Assembly (NCBI RefSeq): GCF_024713975.1
Contig: NC_091098.1
Location: 21,012,816-21,076,815, forward strand
DNA length: 64,000 bases
Source: Paralichthys olivaceus
Lineage: Eukaryota; Chordata; Actinopteri; Pleuronectiformes; Paralichthyidae
Direction of reading: 5' to 3'
Below are positions 12,201 through 22,003 of this stretch, one piece after another; the stretch's first letter is position 1, and each line of letters begins with the position of its first letter. The translations under genes were made by a program, and so were the position numbers. Below the pieces are notes generated by a model. That model ran no database searches, had not been told where the DNA came from, and was given only the letters and a program-made list of their open reading frames with translations.

Positions 12201-15200
12201 TTCAGACCTTTTCTGTTTGTTGGTTTGCAAGTAAGATTATGCAAAAACTAGCAGACAGGTTTCTATGAATTTGGTGGAAGGATGTGGGTCAGGAAAGAAC
12301 ACATCAAATGTTGGTGTGTATACAGATCAGGGGTCAGATCCAGCAATTGTTTTTACTTTTTATTATTCAATATTTTCATTGAACTCATGGATCTTGATGA
12401 AAAAATCTGTCATATTAACTGATGTTATCTGACCTTTTGCAATTTGGTGGAAACTCCTGTTTGGGTCAGTTCTGGGACTGTTGTTGGGGCTAATTTAAGA
12501 ATACAGCAAGTCAACTTTTTTTATCCCTCTAACTAAGATTTTTATCTGAAATATACAAATGAAACTCCTGATCGATGACATTTCCCATCAGTGATGATGA
12601 GATTGTCTCTAAAATCAGTTACTTCAGACTGAGCTGCTGAAGATCCCACTGATCGTTCCTCTCTTCTCTCTCAGGGTGCTGAGGGTCCTTCAGGACTTCC
12701 TGGACCTGCTGGTTCTGACGGACCCCCAGTAAGTGCAGTCATCATTCCAGACTTGATAAATGCTGCTGGTACAATATGTTCATCTCTTGTGGAGGCTCTG
12801 TATGGAGGGAATGCTCTGATTCCTTGTCGTCCTCTCCCTCTCTCAGGGTCTTCCTGGTACTCTTCATGACCTCAGCGGTGACCTTCTGGTAAGATTTAAA
12901 TCATCAGCCTGTCAAAGCAGCGTTAATGACAGTGACCTGAAGCTGCGTCCTCTGCAGAAAGTCCTCAGTGTTTTGTCTCTTTCATCTGCAGTGTCCTGCA
13001 ATCTGCCCCTCTGGTCCCTCTGGTCCTCCTGGGATGCCGGGATTCAAGGTAAATAAATAAAGCTTCTGTCAGGGTTCTTCATTTTTTATTTGTGTTTAAT
13101 CATATACCGCTCAATATGACCTTGGAAATATCTACAACATATGTCACCCTGCACTTACACAATACATTTCCTCATGCCTGAACTAACCTCTGTGTATTAT
13201 TGCTCACGCAGGGTCACACGGGACATAAAGGAATCAAAGGAGAGCCTGGAAAAGATGGAGAGAAGGTGAGTTTTTCAGGGGACAAATATCAGGGCCTCTG
13301 TCACTGTGGCTGATCAGGGCACATGAGGATGAAATGAACTGTTTTATTCTAATTTGGCTGTTCATGTTTCTGTGATATGTAGTTTTGATGCAACACTAAG
13401 TGTCCTGTTCTGTCTCCAGGGAGACGCTGGTCCACCTGGTCCACCAGGTATTCCTGGCACTGTGGGTCTGCAGGTGAGTTACGTAAAAACTATTCAGGGA
13501 AACTTCATTGTCCTATCGTGAACTTCAGCAATTATTGCGATATTTAAAAAATCCAATATATGTAAATATAGCAAATAACCGAGCTTAAACAAGTCTTTAA
13601 ACTTATAAGAAATAATAATGTGACATTTATCGTGATAATTATCGATATCAAATGATAAGAACATTTTTATCTTGATGTAATTTTTTCCTGCTTGCTCTTC
13701 AGATTTAGATATTTACTTGGTTCAACCACATCCACACAACATTTGAGGAATTGTGAAATATTCTGAGCGAGTGTGGTGTGTGATGCGTCCTCACGATGAT
13801 CTCATGTTGTTTCAGGGCCCACGTGGTCTGAGAGGTTTACAGGGTCCGATGGGAGCTGTAGGAGACAGAGTAAGCAGCTTTCAGAACGTGTCCTCTCCAC
13901 CTTTCATATCAATCTCAATATTCACAAACCTGTTTGCTTCCTCTGACCTCATGCTCTGTTTGTCTCTAGGGCCTGCCTGGGTTCAGAGGCAAACCTGGCA
14001 TCGCCGGCATCATCGGAAAGACAGTGAGTGTCTCCTCGTAGTGATGATGCAGTAAAATAAAACGGTGTTTGATAGTAGTTTACAGCAGGAGCCGACGGCT
14101 GCTCCCATCAATGAATAGCTGTGTGTGTTTCATCTGATGTCTCCAGGGTGATGCTGGAGAAAAGGGACCACAGGGATTCAGAGGACCCAAAGGAGAAATT
14201 GTAAGTAAAGTAAATTCCTGTCTAATAGTTTTACATGCACATAAAAGGTGTGTAAATTTCATCTTAATGTGTCTCCCAACAGGGTAAAATTGGTCCCAAA
14301 GGAGGACCAGGGGGAGCAGGAACCAAAGGGGAGCCTGTAAGTGCATTACCTGACAAATTATACCTTTTCAAAATACAGCAGTGCTCAGAACCACAGGGAT
14401 CATAGTCAATGTCTTCTACAGGGGATTCCTGGCAGAGACGGCAAAGATGGTACGCCAGGATTAGATGGCGAGAAGGTAAGATGCACTTTTCTCTTCCTGG
14501 TTGATATTTACTTGCGAGTCCAGAGCTCACAGTGATGTTTGTGCCGACAGGGGGATGCAGGACGCCACGGAATAGTTGGAGAGAAAGGACCCAACGGCCT
14601 TCCTGTAAGTATTGTGATGTCGACGTGGGTGTTCGCTTTCTTTGTTATTCTGAATATGAACACACTCATCACACCATTACAGTATTAATTCCAATCACTC
14701 TAACTTCCTCTCTTTGTGGAAAAAAGTATAATTGTGAAAATACTGAAAGTTCTAAACATGTTCATGACAAAACAACGGATGAGAAGCTCATAGTTGTATA
14801 CTTTCTGTTTCAGGGTCTACAAGGAAAGGCTGGTTCAAAGGGATCGAAAGGAGAAGTTGTGAGTATTTAGACACTAAGAGACGTTAAACTTGAATTCAAA
14901 TCATGACCATGGAGGGAAAAAAAATAAAAAGCTTCCTCAGTCCTGGAAAGAATAAAACTGAGGAAGCTTCTTGCATAAAAAGTCTCCAAGTATTTACATC
15001 CAACTCTGTTACCCTTCAATCCAGCGATGACCTGGATGAGTGATGATCTTTTGTCTTTTTACACCAGGGTGATCTGGGGAAGACTGGGGAGACGGGGCCC
15101 TCTGGAGAGCCAGGTATTCCTGTATGTATCTGATGGGCTTTTTTGGGGGGGACACTTCTGGGTCACAGCCTCTCTGACATTTTACCCACATGAAACTTTT

Positions 15201-18200
15201 AACAGTGGTTGTGTCTCGTCTCTAAATGTTTCTGACGTGTCGACAAAATCTTTCCTCTGCTGCTTACAGGGTGACATCGGTGTCCCAGGAGAGAGGGGGA
15301 TGGCAGGACCCAGAGGCGTGGCTGTGAGTTAATGTCTACACTGTGTGGATATGTATGTTTTCAAATTGCTGCAGTGTATTTATTACTTTCAAAGCTTCAC
15401 AATCATACGTTACATGATATTTAAAAATAATGTTTGCCCCATGTTCCCAAATTATGAGAATCTCTGCTGCACAGAGGGAGGTCCGGTGATTTTAAGCAAT
15501 TTGCAGAATTTAGATTGAGTCTGTATGACGTTAAGTTTACGGTTCTAATAATCAGTGCAGACAATCGGATGCATGACAGAAAAAGAAAAGGAATTAGTAT
15601 AAAGCAACCGTGTACATATATCATAGATATGAGATATAATAAACTTCTGCCCTTTGGATTTAATGATATTCTGCTGCAAAGGCACGAAGACCGTAGCTGC
15701 TGATTCAGGGTCTCACTGAGGGAATGCAGGTCCAGTGATGAGAGCATATTTTCATAAACAGAGAGCTCTTTGTTTTTCACATCAGATCCTGTGACAAGCA
15801 AGAAAAATGATAAAACATCACAGCAATGAACAAACTCTCACTGCGCTGCATAATGAATATGACCTCAAACTACAAAAAAGACAAAAACATCTTGTCCAAA
15901 TGGGGACGTCTTCAACAACCAGGATTTTACTGTGTCATGTGTTTTGAAGTGCGATGACATGACAGTGTCTGTCTCCAACAGGGAGGGATTGGACCAGCGG
16001 GCAACACTGGGCCTCAGGGAGTGAAAGGCTTTCAGGTCAGTTGCATGAAATAACTTATCGTCATCACTATTTTTAAATGTTATTTTTCGTTTCCTACCTG
16101 ACTGTGTGTGTCGTGTGCTGCAGGGGGTGAAAGGAGCCTTGGGAGATTCAGGTCTCCCAGGTCCGACAGGAATCCGTGGAGAGTTCGGGGAAAGAGTGAG
16201 TTTGACGTGTATGATGATATGAAACGTGTGCCAGTGTTTAATGCCACCAATGAGCCAAGATACAACACAGGCCTGTGGCTATTTAACTGTCTCATAATAA
16301 TGAAATACATTCTCTAGATAAATCATCTGGTCTATACGTGCCATCAGCAAATGGCAAAAGAGGACATTCACAAGTTATAACATGTCTAAAAACCAAATAT
16401 TTCCAGTTTACTATGATAGAACACAAATAAAATAATCTTTAGAAGATGGGTCAGTTTTCCTTTAGATTCAAGAAGATGAAGCAATAATCAATAATTGACA
16501 AATTCTTGCATCTCAAGTCCAGAATGCAGAAAAAATAACAACAATGAAACAGGTCAAATGAAATGTCTCTGCACAGACACAGCAGAGACATGTATCTGTC
16601 CCCATAGGAGGGTCCTGTGTGTTTATTACCAGGTCGTCCCTCCTCGCTCGGTGGTATAAACTCAAACTGCAGCCAGGACGGAGCGTCAACACAAAGCGGC
16701 CTCCTGTTCAGAACGTGAAGACAGAACAAAGCCAGTCTTTATACCGATCCCAGTTCCCCCTCGAACAGCCCACCTCACTTTCCTCCATCCCCCCTTCCCT
16801 CTCCCGCTGTCGGCCTTCCACAAATGTTTCTCCATGCCGCTCATTTACTCTCTTTTTCTCTCCTTCTGCAAACCCCTGCAGGGTCCGGTCGGAGCTTCAG
16901 GAGCTAAAGGAGACATGGTAAATATTTAAGACAAAGTTCAACTTAGATCGGACCTCCCCTGAATGACTTGTAATAGTCTTCACCCACCTGTTAGAAGGAT
17001 ATAAACTGTTATATAAGATGCTGTTTCATAAGAGTTTGATGTTGATGCTGAAACTGTGTTGACCTGTTCTTAGTTATTATAAAGAATACAAATGGAGCCG
17101 GATGAGTTTCAATCAGATGGTTCAGGTGTTTTTGTTGTCTCTTTAGGGCGTGGCAGGAAGTGACGGTTTACCAGGAGAGAACGGAGAACCTGTAAGTTTT
17201 GTCTTCCATGTTTTATTGTACATCCTCTGACAACAGTAAAAAGATGTAGAACTGATTTAGGGCTCTGCTGCCTGACTGCTGACTATAGGACCAGGTGATG
17301 GACAACACCTATTTTGAAGCCTTTACACTGGTTGCCTGGTTATTTCACTTCATGATCCTGCACTGGAATTCATGGTCCTGCAGTTATTCAGTGATTCTGA
17401 AAAGCAGAATGAAAACTATGGGTGGTGCAGACTTTAGTGATCACACTCCGAGCCACTGACCCGATCTGCCTGAGGATGAGCTGAAAGCTTTTTAACACAT
17501 CTTTTGATTAGAATGTTTTACAGCCATTGATTGAATTGTATTTGATCATTTATTTAATTGTACTTATGTCCTAAAAATTGTTTTAATTTCTTTTATCCAT
17601 TTCATTGGTCGTATTATTTCATTCTATTTGTCGTGTCCATCAGTCTCAAATTGTTTTATTGTTTATATGAGAGCTCTTTGAAGCCATAACTATCACGTTT
17701 GAATTATGAATTATTTGTGTTTTTATATATATTCAACTAAATTTCCATCTTTTTTCAGGGTCACTTTGGACCAGTGGGACAAAAAGGAGAGGTGAGCTAC
17801 AGTGTTACTACAATTATTATATTGTATATATAAGTTATATATATATATATATATATATATAATCCAATCATTTATCTATTTCACCATTTATTATTCACTT
17901 AACATTAAATATATAAACTTTTCATATTACTTTAAACAAATTATTCCAAACAATAAATATAAACATTTCAACCATTTATCCATTAATTTAATTTACCAAT
18001 TTCAACAGTTAATCTATTTTTAAGCTATTTGACCATTTATTATGAATTTCAAGCTACTTCTTTCAAATTTTGATCCATTACTTATAACAATTTAAAACAG
18101 TTATACATTACATTTACGTATATCAATGTTTTTCATATTACTTTAAACAAAGAATTTCAACTGTTTGTATATAACAATAAGTTTAATATTTTTGAATCTA

Positions 18201-20652
18201 ATCTAACGAATGATCCATTCTTTTTATTCAAAGAAAAGATTCCTTTGAAAAGTTGGTCCAGCATTTTTAGCAAACTTTCCACTTGTCTTCGTGCTTGATA
18301 ACTCACTGACTCAACATCAGCAGTTAAATCATTCTCATTTTTAAATCTCTCTAAGTTTTAGGCCTAATTTCCAATTTTTCAAATGTGTTGAGCTCAACAA
18401 TCTTCCACATGCACCTCGAGCAGCTGCAGAAACACCCCCTGCAGAACGGAGACCCCTGGTTGTGAGTCGCTGCAGTCGATTTGTGTCTATCAGCACAAAA
18501 CACATGAAGATGTGTGTGGGTGTAATTAGCAGCAGTTTGCCACCCCCCCCGCTCCCTCACTGAACATTAAAAAACGGAGCCGTGCTCTGAGCTGTCACTT
18601 TGTCAGACTCGCTGCATGTGATGCAGCCTCACATTCCAGCTTTAACAGGATTAATTAGAGATAGGTATTGCTGCTTTAGATTTATTGGCCTGTTTGCTGC
18701 TGTCGCCATGAGGGAGCGAGACGAGGCACATTAAGCTGCAGCAGACTTTATGTAACTGGAGTTGCTGTGCTGATGAGCCTCCCGCTCACAGTCTCATTTA
18801 CTGTTTGCTGCTTCTCTTTGGAGTAATTATCTAGCAACGAGCCGCCGTGTGAATCCGCCTCCGCTTTGTCTCAACAGAGCCAGTTTAGTTTGCTCGTTGG
18901 TTTGTGTTCAGTGATTAAAGCTGGATGTTTTGTTAGCTCCAGTCTGAAAGTGATTTTTTTCATTTTTTTGTGAAATATCATGAATCATCTAAAGGGTAAT
19001 TCTCATTGATGACAGTCAGGAAAACGTGGTGAGCTGGGACCAAAGGGCGTGACGGGTCCGCAGGGAGAGCTCGGTGCCAGAGGGCCTCCAGGAAAACAAG
19101 GGGTAATGGGCTTCCAGGGAGAACAGGGTCTGCCTGGGATTTCAGGAAAGACAGGTGTACCTGTGAGTATTTTATTTTCTCTTCTTAGTATAAATCTCCT
19201 GACCAATGGAAGCATATTAAATGTTAATGTCTTATAATAAACTACATGAATGGGGTCACGTTTGAAAAATGTCTCTTCAGGGTAAACTGGCGAGCGAGCA
19301 GCAGATCAGAGAGCTGTGTGGCTCCATGATTGATGGTGAGACATCTTAATTAGCATTTGTCCATAATTCATTCCATCACTGAATAAAAGCTGGATATTCA
19401 TCCCCTGGTGTTTTTTTTTCTATCACACAGATCAGATAGCACAGCTGGCAGCTAATCTGCGAAGACCACTGGCTCCTGGAATGGTCGGCCGCCCGGGCCC
19501 TGCAGGGTCTCCAGGAAGCCCAGGAGTATCTGGATCTATTGGGCATCCAGGCACTCGTGGACCACCAGGGTACAGAGGTCTGCCAGGAGAACTGGGAGAC
19601 CCTGGTCCCAGAGGTAGGAAAGATTAACTTTCAATCAATACTGGGGCAAAACAAATCACTGATCAATGTCTTTACAGTTTTATCATGACATGGTCTTCTC
19701 ATCAGAACTACTTATACCACAGAAAGTGACATATTATACATTAAACCATTAGATTTTTAATGTGCATTATTCCAAGGCAATGCATAAGGAGCATGTTTTT
19801 AGTTTAAAATAAGTTATATACAGGCAGGTAATGTGGTGAGATAAATCTCTGGGTAGGGCTGCATGACTTGATCTTTTACATGAAATCATCTTTTAAGTTT
19901 TAATGGAAAATGCCACTTTAATGGAAGTGGCCTCAACTAGACATTTTATTTTTGTGAGGGGTCACAAGCCAAAAAGGTTGAGAACCACTGATTTAATTTT
20001 TAACACATTTAGTTATAAGACATGTTCTTTTTAGCATTTGAAATACAGTTGAGTACTAGTATCAAGTTGCATAAACTGGAAACACAGCTGACAAACAGTT
20101 TTTTACAACAGGTGATGTTGGTGAACAAGGAGACAAGGGACCCATTGGGAAAACCATTGATGGGCCACTTGGAGACCAAGGATACCAAGGTATGAGGCTC
20201 TGACATGAGCTACAAGACTGTGGGTTACTATACTGATCATATAGGTCTTACTCCTGGAGGAAGTATCAAACAGACATGATGATAAGTAGAGTTGATGACA
20301 GCTGCTTCCACTTGTAGGGTTTATTGGTAAATATGGAAGGGAGCTATCAGTATGTTATTCATTATCCATCACCACATATTTTCTGATTGTCCCACTAAAG
20401 AGTTTAAATATTTTATGCCAAATCGTTTGATCCACGCGACTAAAACCAACTAAAATCTTTTGCATAGGTCTTCCTGGAGTTCCTGGAATTGTCAAAGATG
20501 GCCGTGATGGATCTGTAGGAGATCCAGGCGAGCCTGGAGAGTCAGGCAGGGTAGGTAGGACTGGGCACCAGGGACCTCCTGGTATCTGTGATACATCAGC
20601 CTGCCAGGGAGCAGCAGCCGCTGGGAAATCCACCAACCCCAAAAACCATTAA
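6299..20652 (+). CDS. col9a3: Collagen type IX alpha-3 chain
   Basis: Complete gene of 32 coding exons whose phases join without error into 678 residues (human COL9A3 is 684). A signal peptide ([16 protein letters not shown], ending SSSAQ) is followed by three Gly-X-Y blocks with FACIT interruptions: COL3, NC3 (DLLCPAICPS), COL2, NC2 ([20 protein letters not shown]), COL1, and a C-terminal NC1 with [15 protein letters not shown]. The NC2 and NC3 cysteines are those expected for interchain disulfides with the alpha-1 and alpha-2 chains. The product is secreted and decorates type II collagen fibrils in cartilage and the eye. Most triple-helix exons are 54, 45, 36 or 72 nt and start with an intact Gly codon, the standard collagen exon design. 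The three final interruptions ([28 protein letters not shown]) sit where the human chain has them. Exon coordinates are in the next entry. Confidence 0.97.
7310..8716 (+). other. col9a3 intron 2
   Basis: A 1.4-kb intron. It contains the CA microsatellite at 7500-7558 and a short C-rich stretch near 8340-8395. No coding or RNA gene was recognised. Confidence 0.7.
7500..7558 (+). repeat. (CA)n microsatellite
   Basis: About 29 perfect AC/CA dinucleotides in col9a3 intron 2. They generate spurious Thr-His and Cys-Val open frames on the two strands, which are not genes. Confidence 0.97.
9241..9281 (+). repeat. (CA)n microsatellite next to a splice donor
   Basis: About 20 perfect CA units beginning 18 bases after the donor of col9a3 exon 4 (GTAAGT at 9223). 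CA repeats this close to a 5' splice site can bind hnRNP L and alter exon inclusion (established for other genes; not shown here). Confidence 0.95.
9460..10955 (+). other. col9a3 intron 5
   Basis: A 1.5-kb intron with no recognised gene. It contains a G run at 9984-9991 and AT-rich stretches. An open frame at 9541-9813 lacks homology and splice context, so I treat it as chance. Confidence 0.65.
12070..12118 (+). repeat. Dispersed-repeat tail (GCACTTTGTAACTTTGTTC)
   Basis: TTGTGAAGCACTTTGTAAC followed by CTGAAAGGTGCTATAAGAATGA is the decayed 3' end of a widespread fish interspersed repeat (usual form: aagcactttgtaact...gaaaagtgctatataaat). A related tail lies at 23224-23325. Confidence 0.5.
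12180..12480 (+). repeat. Old dispersed fish repeat, copy 2
   Basis: It begins TTTCCTCCACCAAGGAAG, contains TAAGATTATGCAAAAACTAG, TTTGGTGGAAGGATGTGGG, GATCAGGGGTCAGATCCAG and ATCTTGATGAAAAAATCTG, and ends in TGCAATTTGGTGGAAACTCC. This is the best preserved of three copies in the window and lies in col9a3 intron 8. Confidence 0.7.
17192..17758 (+). other. col9a3 intron 26
   Basis: A 567-base intron, AT-rich toward its 3' end, with no gene, RNA or identifiable repeat seen. Confidence 0.65.
17792..19015 (+). other. col9a3 intron 27, very AT-rich
   Basis: A 1.2-kb intron whose first 450 bases are strongly AT-rich, including the (AT)n at 17834-17861 and repeated words such as ACCATTTAT and CATATTACTTTAAACAAA (twice, near 17920 and 18132). 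The second half is of ordinary composition. No gene was seen. Confidence 0.65.
17834..17861 (+). repeat. (AT)n microsatellite
   Basis: About 14 AT units near the 5' end of col9a3 intron 27, within a longer AT-rich tract. Confidence 0.9.
19940..19990 (-). mobile_element. Fragment of a hAT-type DNA transposon end
   Basis: Read on the minus strand the segment starts CAGTGGTTCTCAACCTTTTT and continues TTGGCTTGTGACCCCTC. This is the terminal-inverted-repeat consensus shared by many nonautonomous hAT elements of vertebrates. It lies in col9a3 intron 30. I could not find the opposite terminus or an 8-bp target duplication, so it looks like a truncated remnant. Confidence 0.5.
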
Positions 20653-20899
20653 ACATGACTTCCTGCACCCTGTGGCCATCCACCCCACGCAGGAAGGGTG
20701 AAAAGTGAGGGAAAGCAAGAAATGAAAGAAGAGTGATCACAAAAAAAACTGTCCTCCTCCTTTATTGAAACAAATGTATTACAAGATGGGAAGAGTAAAG
20801 TCCACAGATGTGATATTTTAAGAGGAATAGAGGAACATCCAAGGAGTAACACTAAGACCAGAGCAACCGAGAGACAAAAACATCAAGATGACATCCTGA

Positions 20900-20905
20900 A
20901 ATAAA
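20900..20905 (+). terminator. col9a3 candidate poly(A) signal, proximal
   Basis: AATAAA 248 bases after the stop (CTGAAATAAAGTGG). It would give a short 3' UTR. Confidence 0.4.
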
Positions 20906-21204
20906 GTGGACCGAGACACGAGTGCAAGAGAACAACTGCATTTCTCCGAATACTGTCACATCAGACTTGATGACTTACAAAATGTATGAAAATGAAAGAG
21001 TCCTTTTTTGTATAAAAACTTTGTACATGTTATTTCAATGCCCCCATTACTTTTAAAACCAACAAGTGACTGTCTCTGCAGTGAATGTGCATGTATCACA
21101 GCCCATGAGTGAAAATCACAGGTGTTACCTCAACGTACGAGCTTAACGTGTAATATATGGAAACAGGTGCCAGAGGCGAGAAGCTGTGTATGTACTGTAA
21201 AAGG

Positions 21205-21210
21205 AATAAA
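21205..21210 (+). terminator. col9a3 candidate poly(A) signal, middle
   Basis: AATAAA in AAGGAATAAAAGAAAC, without an obvious GT-rich downstream element. Confidence 0.3.
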
Positions 21211-21427
21211 AGAAACAACTACCCCGGTGCCCAGACATTGTGTAGATTGATGCAAAAAAAAAATGTATACTGTTTTGATAGTCTTTTTTTTTTTTTACAG
21301 CTTTTCTTATTCTAAATTACATGTGAAGCTGATTCTCCAGATTTGAGAATCAAATGTTTTCAAACACCACATCCACTTTGTACTACCGGTGCTGTAACTA
21401 TTAAATATACAAGACTTTAAATACTAT

Positions 21428-21433
21428 TTATTA
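21428..21433 (-). terminator. tcfl5 candidate poly(A) signal
   Basis: TTTATT on the plus strand is AATAAA on the minus strand, 571 bases after the tcfl5 stop. If used, the tcfl5 transcript ends inside the col9a3 3' UTR. A further minus-strand AATAAA lies at 20760, and an ATTAAA variant at 21595. Confidence 0.35.
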
Positions 21434-21494
21434 TTTGTGGGTGACTGTTGTATGTACAGTAAAATGCTACAGCGACATGTTGTAAGAAAGAACA

Positions 21495-21500
21495 AATAAA
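21495..21500 (+). terminator. col9a3 candidate poly(A) signal, distal
   Basis: AATAAA in ACAAATAAAGCC, followed by TTTTC and TTACTCTTTTCT. It is one of two plausible main sites. Confidence 0.4.
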
Positions 21501-22003
21501 GCCACTTTTCAGTAAAAACATTACTCTTTTCTACATATCAAATGACCAGTCTTCACTTCAGAATAATTAACTCTATGAACATTACTTAACCCCATTTAAT
21601 CGCCAGGCAGTAAAACTTCATTCATAAGCAAGATTTAAATTAGTGCTTGAAGACTAAATGCAGGTGGAAAAGTGAACCACACACTGTCTGAACAGTTTAA
21701 CCAAAGTAAATGATTTTAAATTGACACAAAATTTAAATCAGGTATAAAAAGAGGCCAATATAAATAAAGTTAGTTAAATCTATAAGTTGAGGAGCATAAA
21801 TGTTGCTCATTAGAGAACTAACTATTTTACAAGGGGAGCAGTGCCACCTATTGGTGACTCTATGAAAAGCCCCCCCCATGAACAAATGCTGGCTTAAAGA
21901 GAACCAAAGAATGGACTTCACTGGACACCCTCAGATAATGTGCTCAAATATCTGGCTGACTTACTAGATAAATGAGTGAGGATGGGGGTGCAGCGGGTGG
22001 TGG

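Larger units (their letters stand above)
11588..12674 (+). other. col9a3 intron 8 with repeat remnants
   Basis: A 1.1-kb intron carrying two dispersed-repeat remnants back to back: a GAAGCACTTTGTAACTTTG tail near 12075 and the larger repeat copy at 12180-12480. A C run (11820-11831) is also present. There is no gene content. Confidence 0.65.
6299..20652 (+). other. col9a3: col9a3 exon map
   Basis: Coding exons: 6299-6364, 7241-7309, 8717-8752, 9151-9222, 9406-9459, 10956-10991, 11409-11432, 11534-11587, 12675-12728, 12847-12888, 12992-13048, 13212-13265, 13420-13473, 13816-13869, 13970-14023, 14147-14200, 14283-14336, 14422-14475, 14551-14604, 14814-14858, 15068-15121, 15270-15323, 15982-16035, 16124-16195, 16882-16917, 17147-17191, 17759-17791, 19016-19162, 19281-19335, 19431-19613, 20112-20189, 20468-20652. 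Every intron is GT-AG. The exons sum to 2037 nt (679 codons including stop), which independently supports the boundaries. NC3 is encoded by 12847-13048 and NC2 by 19281-19450. Confidence 0.93.
20653..21500 (+). other. col9a3 3' UTR
   Basis: Noncoding sequence after the col9a3 stop, with AATAAA motifs at 20900, 21205 and 21495. The last gives an 850-base 3' UTR. Runs of A (21254) and T (21285) are present. The tcfl5 transcript converges from the other side, so 3' UTRs may overlap here. Confidence 0.6.
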
